This document shows, in pieces, positions 22,036 to 32,679 of a stretch of 64,000 nucleotides of DNA. Both the position numbers and the translations under genes were made by a program. The stretch lies in assembly GCA_947561395.2 (NCBI GenBank), contig OX387184.1, positions 33,842,766 through 33,906,765 on the forward strand, read 5' to 3'. Source of the DNA: Buxus sempervirens (taxonomy: Eukaryota > Streptophyta > Magnoliopsida > Buxales > Buxaceae). The notes under the pieces were generated by a model, which did not search any database, was not told the origin of the DNA, and saw only the letters and a program-made list of their open reading frames with translations. The first letter of the stretch is position 1; every line of letters begins with the position of its first letter.

Positions 22036-23430
22036 CCGATCAAGCGCCCTTGGCCGCTCGAACGACCAGTCTGTTAGATTTTGGAAAACTTGACTTTTCA
22101 ACCTAGTTTTCACGAAGGAAGTGGTTTTATTCAATTTTAGCCTATGTACCATCAATATTGGGGTATTTGGGAAGTGTTTGCATTGGCGGATGTTTTAAAT
22201 TCAATTTTATAAAGATTTTGGGTAGATGTTTCTAAAGAAGCACATTTACTTGATTCTATTGTTCCAAAAGATTTTACTTTTAACCAAGGTTGGTTTTGTG
22301 AGTTCATACACCTGTATTTAGGTGATATGAAAGTATTGTGTGCATCGAGGGAGTCGATACACATTCAGGACATATTGGCCCGTTGAAACCTGGAGTTTTG
22401 GACATATTACTTGGTACATTCTATTTTGGTTTTGGGTCACTGGTGTGACAAGGCTGGTGCCTGATTTACTGTATCCCGCATGGGTGGATTTGGTTACAGA
22501 TATGGTTCTGTATTTTGGTGGGTGTTATTGAGAAGTATGTCCATTACCCTGGTTGGTTTTCTTACTGTTGAGTGGGCTTAGCAGTTATATGGATCCATAG
22601 ATTAGCTAGCAAGTGAAATGTGTATTAGAGGGGTTTGAATTCTGTGTCTGAGGCATTCCATCATCTTGAGGATGGTACCGCTCCTGGATTGGTCGGTCAC
22701 TATGTTACCCACTCCTGAATTGGTTGGGCCATACATGCTAACTCATGGTTGGGTTCTTCCGTTGGTGTTAAATAGCCAGACTGTACGGCGACTGGTCCAT
22801 CGTAATTCGGTTAGGTATCATATTGGCATATGTCTACTCTCTTTATCTGGTATACTATTTCATGAGTCCCATGGGGTGGACAAATTGTATTTCTTTGTTG
22901 TCTTGAATTCTTATTGAGATTATTCGGATTAAGCATTGCATATTTTATTGTGGTCAACTATTTGCATGACTGCTTACTGAGATTTTGTTTCTCACATTAT
23001 TGTTTAATCGGTTTTGTTTTCAGATATTCCTGGAGAAGACGTTGCTGGGGTAGAGACACCGAGGGAATATTATGATTACCAGGAAGAAGACTATTTCATT
23101 CCTGTGTAGGACATGGAGAGACACTTTGATTTATTTTCTTATGGATTATCTTCAGTATTTTGATTAAGGAGTTTGATGTCACTTAAAAGATGATTGGTAC
23201 CTTTAATCCACACCTTGGTGGATGTTATTTAGTTGAACCCTTTCCAGACTTCATAGAAAATGGATTATTTTGGTAGTTTAATTCCGCGCTTTCTGAAAGA
23301 TGTTCTTATTTCCGCACTCTAATATAATAGATGAAGTTGTTTAAGTCTGGAATAGTGTTTTGGGTCATTTTCCCTAACGAACCAGATTTGGGTTTATGTG
23401 ATTAAGTAAACCTGGATCCGGGGCGCTACA

Positions 23431-23744
23431 CCTTAGGGATGCTTTGGGGTACCTTAGTGTTATTCGAAGGGAGTACCTTGGTATTAAGTAGGGGTACCTT
23501 AGTGTTAAGTGGGGGTACCTTGGTGTCTCAAGGGGTTTACCTTAGTCATTTTAAGGGGTAAACTTGAGATAAGCTTAGGGGGTGTACTTTAGTTATATTG
23601 AGGAGGGGTACTTAGCTATAGAAGGGGTGTACCTTAGTTATATGAGGGGGTACTTTTAAGTAATATAAGGAGGGTGTACCTTAGGTATATTGGAGGTACT
23701 TTAGTTATATAAAGGGGGTTCCTTAGCTATATAAGGGGGTGTAC
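23431..23744 (+). repeat. GGTACC minisatellite of LTR F, segment 2
   Basis: Units of about 20-30 bases around GGGGTACCTTAG(T/G), between insertions E1 and C2. The C2 TSD TGTAC (23740-23744) is part of a unit. Confidence 0.8.
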
Positions 23745-26667
23745 TGTAAAACCCCGAATTTCCACCTAATAAATAAATAAATAATAATTAAAAGACAATA
23801 TGAGTTAAATGAAGATTTAGAGGTAAGTAATTCAAATAGGTCATAAATTGTAAATAAAGAAAGAATTTTAATAAAATTAACCTAAAAGAGTAAAAAGGGT
23901 ATTTTGGTAATTTTCAGAAAAAGGTAATTAGTAAATAGATCATCAAATAATAATTAGAATTGGAAAATAGAAGAAAATAAATTATTTTGACAAGTTAGAA
24001 ATTAATAAAAGCCTAAAAGTGGGAAAAAGGGTAATTAGGAGATTTCACGTCTTAATTTGAAGAAAATAAGGTTTTAGGTGATAATAATGTTTAATTAAAT
24101 ATTTTGCACGAAAATAGGTTATAATTAGGAGTTTAGATAATAAGAAACTTAATTAGGATTGTTAAGTAGAAAAATAGAAGGTGGAGAAAAAGTAGGAATT
24201 AAATTAGAAGGTGTTAGACATTAATTAGACCATGGTTGGGTTAGCCCAAATTAAATTAGCCAATTAAGGTTGGTTTGAGATTTCTAAAGCTTAGTATAAA
24301 TAGGAAACTAAGGTTACACAAGAGGGAATTTTCGTGGGTTTCTTATGGAGAGAAAGGAGGGAGAGAAAGGAAGGAGGTTTCTAATGGAGGTGTCTGACCA
24401 GCCACCATCAAAATATGATCGGGGAAACTCCGTACGGTGGATCGCCTTCAAATTTGGAGGTTTTGTTCATCACTGATGGAACTACATTGTGTACGGTGGA
24501 GATTTGAATTGAAAGAGTCTAGCTTGGTGCGTTTGGGAGCAAAAGTCAGGTCCAGAATTAGAAGTTTCAATGGAAGAAGGATTTAGCGTATAAGGCAAGT
24601 AGTAACCCTTGAAAAAAGTGAGGAATTGCATGATTTCATTTTCTGTGATTTCATATGGATTGAATGAATTAGTCGGAGCAGTATTTACATGGAATCAAAT
24701 TGTTTATATTTTAGTGATTTGTATTCTTGAAAGGATTTGTTGAAATAAAGAAGAAAACTTGGTTTGCTCATGAAATTAATTATAGGATAGTATTTAATTG
24801 ATGGGAGTTAGTCTAGAAGGCTTTAGGTATGTTTTAGAATGTTAGTAGATTAATTTAGACCAAGAAAACATATAGAAAAGGCCTAAAAATCTGAACTTTA
24901 CAAATCTGGAAAATTCTGTTTAATTTTGCACGAGCGCCTAGGATCGCCTAGCTCTGTAGAGGTAGGCGCTCTATGCAGTAAATTCAGATTTATGGTATTT
25001 TTGTAATCCAAATAAATTTCTAATAATTTTTCTAGTATCTTAACTATTCCAACATCTTTATAAAGGCCTAATTGAGGTATGGAAATTATAAAAATTAAAT
25101 TTGATAAACATCCAAATAATTAAAGTCTTAATGGTAGGATAGTGTATGTAAATGACTAAATTATGGGGAATAATGATAGGACAAATACTAACTGGTAATT
25201 ATGAATTAAAATCATCTTCTAAACTATAATTTAGGTCTGTAGAATATGCTGGAAATTATAAATACAGAAAATTGAAATAAATACTATCTTAGGTGCTAAT
25301 ATGGGAACTTGGATTATAATAAAGGGATTAATAAGGAAAACTCTAAGCAAGACTTGAATTTCTTCGGTTTGTGCTTTAAATATGAATACAGATTTTCTGG
25401 AAATTACTTTAATTCTGATTTCAATGGAATTTATGTTCAGGAGCTTTATTTTGAACTGTGGATTAAATGCCATGATGGCAATAAGAGATTTGTACCATCT
25501 GCGGATGAGATATATGACCACCTGCGGGTGAAAAGTGTAAATCCTGCGGGAGAAACCTCTTGTGGGGGAGATGTAGTCACGATGTGATTGCATCCCACAA
25601 GGGAGATATGTATGTGACCACCTGTGGGTGAAATGAGACCTCCTATTAGGGGAGATGTAATCCTGATTGGATTGCATCCCACAGGGGAGATGTGTGACCA
25701 CCTGCGGGTGAGATGATCACTTGCGGGTGTAATGAGACCTCCTGTGGGGGAGATGTGATCCTGATTGGATTGCATCCCACATGGGAGATATGTGACCTCT
25801 TGTGGGGGAGATGTGACCTCTTGTGGGGGAGATGTAGTCACGATGTGATTGCATCCTACAAGGGAGATATGAGACCACCTGCGGGTGAGATGTGTAACTC
25901 CTGCGGGAGAGACCTCTTGTAGGGGAGATGTAATCATGATATGATTGCATCCCACAAGGGAGATGTGTGTGTTACCACCTGCGGGTGAGATGTGTTAGCT
26001 CCTGCGAGAGGAACCTCATGTAGGGGAGATGTGAATACTACGTGTTTGCATCCTACATGGGAGAATGTTACTATCGGATTTGTGAGATGGACCGTTAATT
26101 ATGAATACATGTTTTATCGCTAATCTTCGGTTTTATCTATCGATAACATCTTTTTACTGGTATTTACGTATGATTGCATATCCTATTGCTTTATTTGGAA
26201 TTGGCCATGTTGATTTGAATTCATCGCCTTATCGTTGATTAATCGTATACCTCATGACTATTTGCCTAAATGAGACTATTTACTTGCATGCACCTACTAC
26301 TTGCTGAGATGTAAATCTCACTCCGTTTTCCCCTATTTTTCAGGTTGCTTGGAGAGATCGCGAAGATGGGGTTTTGATTTGATGGGTAGAATTTTAATTG
26401 GTATTAATGGCACATGTTGATTAGATAAACTTTATGGTAAACTGAATTGATATTATTGAATACAGAATTGTTTCTATTGGCCACCATAACTCTGATGTAA
26501 TTAATTCATTAAAGTTTTAAAATTATTATGAATCTTGGTTTGTATCTGACCCCAGCTTTGTGGTAACACCTCGAGTTTGGTTGTTGAACCGGACTTGGGT
26601 TGTTACAGTAGTGAACCGGGTTTGGGTTGGGTGCCGGTTTGCACTGACCCGAGTTCGGGGCGTTACA
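23745..26667 (+). mobile_element. Solo LTR, family C (copy C2)
   Basis: It begins TGTAAAACCCCGAATTT and ends GGGGCGTTACA, flanked by the perfect TSD TGTAC (23740-23744, 26668-26672), 2.92 kb. TATA box TATAAATA at 24295-24302; donor-like AAG-GCAAGT with GCAAGT at 24595-24600; GC-rich palindromes at about 24928-24980; TGAGAT-GTAA-ATCTCA hairpin at 26305-26320; T-rich CAG at 26341-26343. A minisatellite at 25497-26060 is unique to this copy. The overlapping ORFs on both strands there are repeat artefacts. Confidence 0.92.
25497..26060 (+). repeat. Minisatellite inside C2
   Basis: About five higher-order units of roughly 110 bases. Each combines CCACCTGCGGGTGAGATG, a CTCTTGTGGGGGAGATGT block and GATTGCATCCCACA(A/T)GGGAGAT. 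C1 and C3 lack the array; the corresponding stretch of C1 (about 5040-5120) has one or two diverged GAGATG units, so it expanded in C2 or its immediate parent. Confidence 0.8.
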
Positions 26668-27113
26668 TGTACCTTAGGTAAAACAGTGTGGTACCTTAAT
26701 TAAAATAAAGGGGTACCTTAAGCAAACACATGGGGGTACCTTAGGTAAATTAAGAGGGCACTTTAGGCAAAACAGTGGGGTGCCTTAGTTAAAATAAAAG
26801 GGGTACCTTAAGTAAACACATGGGGGTACCTTAGGTAAATTAAGAGGATGCTTTAGGTAAAACAATGGGCTACCTTAGGTATTCATGTGGGGGGTACCTT
26901 AGGCAATATCAGTGAGGTACCTTGGGCAATATAAGAGGGTACCTTAGATATAATTAGGGGGTACTTTAGGTATTCAAATGGGGTACCTTAGGCAAAACAG
27001 TGGAGTACTTTAGGTATTCAAGTGGGGTACCTTAGGTAAAACAAAGAGGTACCTTTAGATAATACAAGGGGTACCTTGGGCAAACACATGGGGTACCTTA
27101 GGTAAATCAGAGG
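26668..27113 (+). repeat. GGTACC minisatellite of LTR F, segment 3
   Basis: More than fifteen imperfect units around GGGGTACCTTAGGTAAA, between C2 and E2. It ends in AGAGG (27109-27113), the E2 TSD. Confidence 0.8.
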
Positions 27114-28009
27114 TGTAAAATCCCAGATTTTAGTAAATAGACTAATTGGATAATAATATGCAGGAGATGAGATTTTGGTTCAACCCAGAGGAGTTCAAGA
27201 TGAACCGGAGATGATAGGAGAGCCTATGTAAGGTGAGTTCATGATTATTGGCTGAGTATTAATTTAATATAATAATTATTGTTGCTATGGTTTATGTTAG
27301 TAAGAATAAAGTAAGAAATAAACAAGGAGAATAAAAGGGGTTGGTCGAACCCAATGATAGTGGGTTGACCCAAGGGTTAAGTTAGTTTAAGAATTAGATG
27401 GTTTGATTATGTTGGTTTAGTGAAGAGGGCAATTTAATAAAAGACTTTAAATAATAAAATAACCTAGTAGTGCATGGAGTTATGCACGTAGAGTTTAAAA
27501 AACTCAGAATAAAAACAGTCGTGCGATGTTTCCTCTTGCTTCCTATTTTCTTCTCCTAGTTGCCTTGTGATCAAACCAAACCCTAAAGTACCTGTTGAAG
27601 CCGTCTTAGAGAAGGAGGAGTATTTTTTTACCATAGAAAACTCAGGTAAGAGCCAAATAGATATAAGTTTCTATTCTTGAGATTTGAGTGTGTTTAAGAG
27701 TCTTTAAAGTGTGATTTTTGAATCAAGACCTGATCAAGGTTTTGTTGGGATCGTTTGGCAAACTTCGGGGTGATATTTCGTGGCTCTTAGAGAAGATTTA
27801 AGTTCCTAAAACCAGGTAAGTAGTCCCTTGCGCTTGCATAAAATCCAAATTCATGTTTAGATGATATGCATGGTGTAAGCACCTCATTTTTGCGCTTCCG
27901 GAAAAGCCGGAAATGCAAACCCGAGACAAAAAGTCAAACCCTAAGGGGTCAAAAGTTGACTTTTTGATCAAGTGAAAGTTGGCCACCTCACTTTATATCA
28001 TTGGATAGA

Positions 28010-28450
28010 GAATCTCGACACGGTTCCAACGCAACTGAGTTTGCAGGAATCGGAGTCCGGATGAAGGTTCTGCGGGCGGTCAAACTTGAGGAGAGCCGAA
28101 AGTTGACTTTCTGCTAAAATCCGATCCAGATGCTTACCCCTATACCATTGGATAAAGAATCTCGACACGAGCCCAACGCAACTGAGTTTGCAGGAATCGG
28201 AGTTCAGATGAAGGGTTTGCGTGCGGTCAAACTTGAGGGGAGCCGAAAGTTGACTTTCTGCTAAAATCCGATCCAAGTGCTTGCCCCTAGGTTATTGGAT
28301 AGAGGGCTCCGATACGATTCTAACGCAACTGAGTTTGCCCAGATCGGAGTCCGGATGGAGAAAATATGAGTTGACGAAGTTTCCGAGCAGCAAAACCGGC
28401 AAACTGCACACGTGGCAAAAAGCTGCACACGTGGCAAGTTGCGCAGGAAA
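28010..28450 (+). repeat. Tandem 146-bp units in U3 of LTR B4
   Basis: Three units start near 28010, 28157 and 28302. Each holds CAACGCAACTGAGTTTGC, a GGAGTCCGGATG-like stretch, and AGTTGACTTTCTGCTAAAAT in the first two. Landmarks spaced 145-148 bases apart also occur in A1 and in the LTR at 55579-57969. Confidence 0.8.
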
Positions 28451-28700
28451 ATATCTCGGGGATCAAATCCGTAAATATCTAAACATACGAAATATCCTAT
28501 GGACTAAATTTGTAAAAATCTGAGAATATCGGATTAAATCAAAAATGACCAGGGACTAAATCCGAAAAAATCGGATTTTCCAACCATCGAGCGGCGCATT
28601 AATTGATTTTCAATCATTTGGCCGCTCGCGCGAACGGGGCAAGCGCAAAACGCGCGGGGCGCCCGCTAGGCACCAACCGGGCGGACCTTGTTTCCCCGTC

Positions 28701-28708
28701 TATAAAAG
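28701..28708 (+). promoter_or_regulatory. TATA box of LTR B4
   Basis: TATAAAAG just after a GC-rich cluster of GCGCG/CGGGGC motifs (about 28590-28690). Confidence 0.55.
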
Positions 28709-29437
28709 TCGCGCGACCCTTCATTGCAAAGGGTTGGCTCCTTTCGGGTTCGGAAATTTTTTCGGTGAAAAGCTTTTCTTTGGCTGGCTTTCAGTTCTCG
28801 GGAACCTACCCTGTGTTGCTACGGCCTTGACTCCCTAGCCCCCGAACAACCCACCCGACGCCCTCGTTCCCTTTTCCTCTTCTTCTTCTCCACCATCGCA
28901 CCAAGGTCCGAAGAAAATGAGGGTTGCTGTTGGAGGTTCAAAGGAAGGGAGCTCCAGCACTTTCATCTCAAGGAGGAGCCTCCACCCTACACGTGAGCTC
29001 ACGGAACCTCAAGTATTGTTCCCCGCCTACTTTTATTTCACATGTATCAAGATGGGAGTTATCTAAGCATGTTATCGGACTTGTTCTTTCTCCTTACTGT
29101 AACATGCATGTTCTTATATTTTTGGTAACACCGAGGTCTCCGAGGGTAAGGGAGACCCCATGAGAAGGTAGGAAGCTTGGCCATCCCACCTTAGACCACC
29201 AAGGCCACTGTTCGGAGAGTTCTTTTTTTGTGGATCATTAAGTAAAGGGAGTCTGTTCCCTCCTTCGAGCATGTCCTGTGTACCCCTGTAAACCCCCCCC
29301 CCCCCTCTCCTTCCTTTCCCCGCCTGTTTATTGACGCGAATACGGAAGTCCCGTCCAGGCGTAGGAGCAAGTCAGGTCTCGTGGATACGAATGCGATCTC
29401 TGTTTGTTATTGTCTTTTTGTTTTATCTTTTGCTAGA

Positions 29438-32400
29438 TGTGCGCGCCTGATTTCGGTCGCACAACGAGGCGCATGCAAAATGATGCGTGCCTCGGGATTG
29501 TTTGGAGTCGCCACTGCCTGATGGGGTGCAGGCAGACACCTGGGTGCCTAAGTTTTTCTATTAGGGCTTGGTCTACGGTTTGAGATTCTAAGTAAGTTCT
29601 TTGTTACGGTCCAAGGAAGTCCGTAGACACCCCGGTCCGCTCCGCCAAAAAAACGGGTCCCATAGGATTCCTTGGTTTGAGTCAACTTTTGGTCTCCCAC
29701 TCACCCGATTCCTAATCCAGCATTCAATTCGGTTAAGTCTGGTGGGACCGCCAAAGTGGTGTGGGTCCCTTTACTTGATTTTATCTTTTTAGTTAAAGAT
29801 GATCTGAGTTGGATTGGGCAGGCCCTGTTGGAAGGCCCGCGGATTCATTGGTGGGCTTGGTTGAGCCCACGTGTCCCCTGGTGGGCCTCGGTCTAGCCTG
29901 AGAGGCCCTTTGGGCTTAGTTCAAATGAATTGATTTTATTTAATGTTCAAATTGGAAATTAAGTGATTTCTATGCACAAGTGGGCCGGGACTGCTTTGTG
30001 GGCCCTTGAGTGTGCCACATAGTTGGTTGCCAAATGATTTAAGTTTATCTTGCTTAATTTGTGCCAAAATGGGCCAGGCCTTGGGCTAGGGCTTGAAAGC
30101 CAAGACTTCCTGAGTTAGGGTTTAGAAACCCTAAATTAGCTTGGTTCAATGGGCTTAGTGGGCCCGACAGGCCCTGCCCGTGGTCTCGGCCAAACCACAA
30201 CATAATTTAAGCATGCATGCCCCGAATTGGGCTTTGGTAGGCCTCAATGGGTTTGGCCCACTCAATCAATTTAATTACCTTTATTTAACAAAAATAAGTT
30301 GGTCGGGCTTGGTGGGCCCCGTTGGAAGGCCCACTGGAAATCAAATTGGGCCGGGTCGGTCCATGGCCCATCTTGGGTCTCCGGTTGACCCAGAAACCCT
30401 TCTGGTTTGCTTGGATTGGTCAACAAAGCACAAAAATAGCAAAGATCATAAAAAATAGCAGAAATGGCATTCTGGCAGTGTAGCCGGCTTGAGATGCCGG
30501 TTACTCAATGGAGCATATGTACCCGGCCTGAGATGCCGGATATACATAAAGACCAGTGTATGCGGCATCTCTAGCCGGCTACAAACAGGGCCCTGTTGAT
30601 CCGACCTGAGTTGTCGGATCAACCTAAAAACTTGATTTTTTTGGATTTTTGCATTGGGCTTGGATTCCTAGGCCTCTTAGGGTGTTCCGGCACTGTGACA
30701 GGGACACTTATGTTCCTGTCTTGGTTCCTCATACTCCACATGTCAATAATCAAACAAGGATAACACAAATCCATCAACAAAGCCTAGCATGCGTGCTCTT
30801 AAACCATGAAAACTTCATGCATTTTGACAGATTTTTATACATGGGACAAAAGTGTGTGTGTGAGTGAGCATGCTTCATGCGTGAGCATGTGTTGAAAGGT
30901 AAGCATGCATATTACTAACAAGTAGCTTGAAGGGATTAATATGAAAGCATCAAAGAGTTTGAACCTAAAAAACACATATACATATGATCTACCCTAAACA
31001 TGCCAACAAGCCCTATCATTAATCTCATGCTAAAAACAAACACAAAGCCATCCAACCAAACCTATTTAAATAAGGGAAAGAGGGGGATTAACATGGGGGT
31101 ACATGAGACATATTGTGAGAGGAACATGCTCCTCCTCTAAAGAGACCGTCACCAACAAGAAAAATTACAGCAACTTCAAGTGACTTTTAAACTCTTTTCA
31201 TCAACTAAAAGGTCTCCCCTCTCCACCTTTAAACCCCCAAAAGCTTACCCCTCTTACCTTGGAAGAGCAATAATCCATAGAGGACATGCAGAGGTACTAA
31301 ATTATAGATGAAACAAACATACTATACACAAACAAAATTCTGCAGCATATATGAAAACCTACATGCTCTAAATCGGTTCATCTTTATATATGATGAATAA
31401 AAGAGTACAAGAAAGCTCACCTTGGGCTTGCAAAGTTATTTGGGGTATCCTGGACCTCCTCTTTGGCTGGAGCAGCAGTTCAAGCTCTTCTTCTCCTAGC
31501 ACCAAGGAGCTTCAAGTATGTTTCTTGGGTTGGGAACCAAGGGTGAAGAGGGTAGGAGGCCTTGAGATCAATTTGAGTGGGCTTTGGGGTGAGTGGAGGT
31601 GACCAATGGAGGTGCACAAGAGGGGGCAGCCATGGGAGAGCTTGGGAGAGATGGGAGAGGAAAAGGAGGAAGTGAGAGAGGTGGGAGAGATCTCAAAAAA
31701 ATGAGCCGACCCCCTTCAAAATGGGCTAATGAGGCCTTTTATATTCCATGACCAAAATGCAATTACTTTTGCACTTCATGACCAAAACCTTAATCTTTTC
31801 ATTTCATGCCCTTTTTTTTTAAAAACCAATGATTGCTTGGCTTAATTCTTAGCCTCCAAGCAAACTTAGCATCCAAGCAAGGTTGAACAAATTCTCCACA
31901 TGGGAGAATTCGTTCAATTATATTTTTTTTCATTTTCATTTTTTTTATTTAATTCATTAGATATTTTACTTTTATTATTATTTTATTAAGATTTTTGTTT
32001 TGGGTTTTGGACGCACATGCATCTTTTAATTTTTATTTTCTTTTTCTTTTATTTTAAATATTTTGATTAGATTTTTAGCAAAAATATTATTTTTTAATTT
32101 AAAACTTTTTACTTTGTTGCTCTTTCTTCACTGTTTGCCACGTGTGCAGATTTTCAGAAACTTTAACTGCCCACAACTCACTCGTCTGATATCCGATTTT
32201 AGCAAACTTAGCGGCGTTGGAATCAGTGCAAGATTCCCTATCCACTGAACTTCAGTGTAACAACAAATTCGAGTTTTTTAGCAGAAGTGCCGGGTCGCGT
32301 CCTGGAGCCAATTTTGCTCATATTTCCTTATCCGGGACTCCGATTCCAACATACTCAGTTGCGTTGGAATCGTGTCGAGATGCTCTTTCTGCTGGTATCA

Positions 32401-32666
32401 AATGGGATAGATGATCTGGGGTTTAGCAGAAAGTCAATTTCTGCTTTTCTCAGATTTGACCAGTCCATAACTTCTTCATTTGGACTCCGATTTGAGCAAA
32501 CTCTATTCCATTAGAATCGTATCAGAATCCTCTTTCCAATGGTGAGAAGTATGGTGACTGATTTGCACCAGATAAAAAAGTCAACTTTTTGACTCTCTCA
32601 AGTTTGACTTTTCAATTAAAATTTCATTTTTTGCATTTTGGGAGATGCAAAAATGAGGTGCTTACA
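29438..32666 (-). mobile_element. 3' LTR of M (3229 bp)
   Basis: On the minus strand it begins TGTAAGCACCTCATTTTTGC at 32666 and ends GGCGCGCACA at 29438. A minus-strand TATA box (ATATAAAA) is at 31737-31744. CCGGC(C/T)TGAGATGCCGG repeats are at 30477-30630. An inverted repeat TTGAACAAATTCTCC/GGGAGAATTCGTTCAA is at about 31885-31920. PBS-like motif at 29504-29513 (minus). The polypurine tract adjoins on the right. Confidence 0.9.
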
Positions 32667-32679
32667 GCAATCCCTCTTT
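32667..32679 (-). other. Polypurine tract of M
   Basis: AAAGAGGGATTGC on the minus strand, touching the 3' LTR start, preceded by the same GGTGACTCCGGC as in A1. Confidence 0.8.

Larger units (their letters stand above)
8576..23430 (+). mobile_element. Solo LTR, family E (copy E1), split by element A1
   Basis: It begins TGTAAAATCC at 8576 and ends CCGGGGCGCTACA at 23430. CCTTA flanks it on both sides (8571-8575, 23431-23435). Without A1 it is about 2.46 kb, matching E2 over its length. Features are a TATA box (8687-8694), AG-GTAAGT donor-like sites (best at 9281-9286), CGCTCAAGCG palindromes (9506-9615 and 22036-22060), and a TGAGA/TCTCA hairpin (22978-22994) before TTTTCAG (23023). No internal region is present. 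Confidence 0.9.
27874..29437 (+). mobile_element. Tat-type LTR, subfamily B (B4), left part
   Basis: It starts TGTAAGCACCTCATTTTTGC directly after CATGG (27869-27873). The same CATGG follows the LTR end at 51180, so 27874-29437 and 50087-51180 are the two ends of one insertion. Tandem units of about 146 bases occupy 28010-28450. A TATA box (28701-28708) is preceded by GAGCGGC/GCGCGGGGC motifs. A run of 14 C is at about 29287. The LTR is cut at 29437 by element M. Confidence 0.85.

Noticed and set aside
25231-25955. Overlapping ORFs of up to 169 residues on the minus strand of C2
   Set aside because: They translate the minisatellite in several frames. The array is absent from sister copies, so this is not a gene.
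30180-30458. 92-residue ORF nearly identical to one at 47232-47510
   Set aside because: Both lie at the same place in the two LTRs of M, on the antisense strand. Identity reflects LTR duplication, not coding constraint; no domain.
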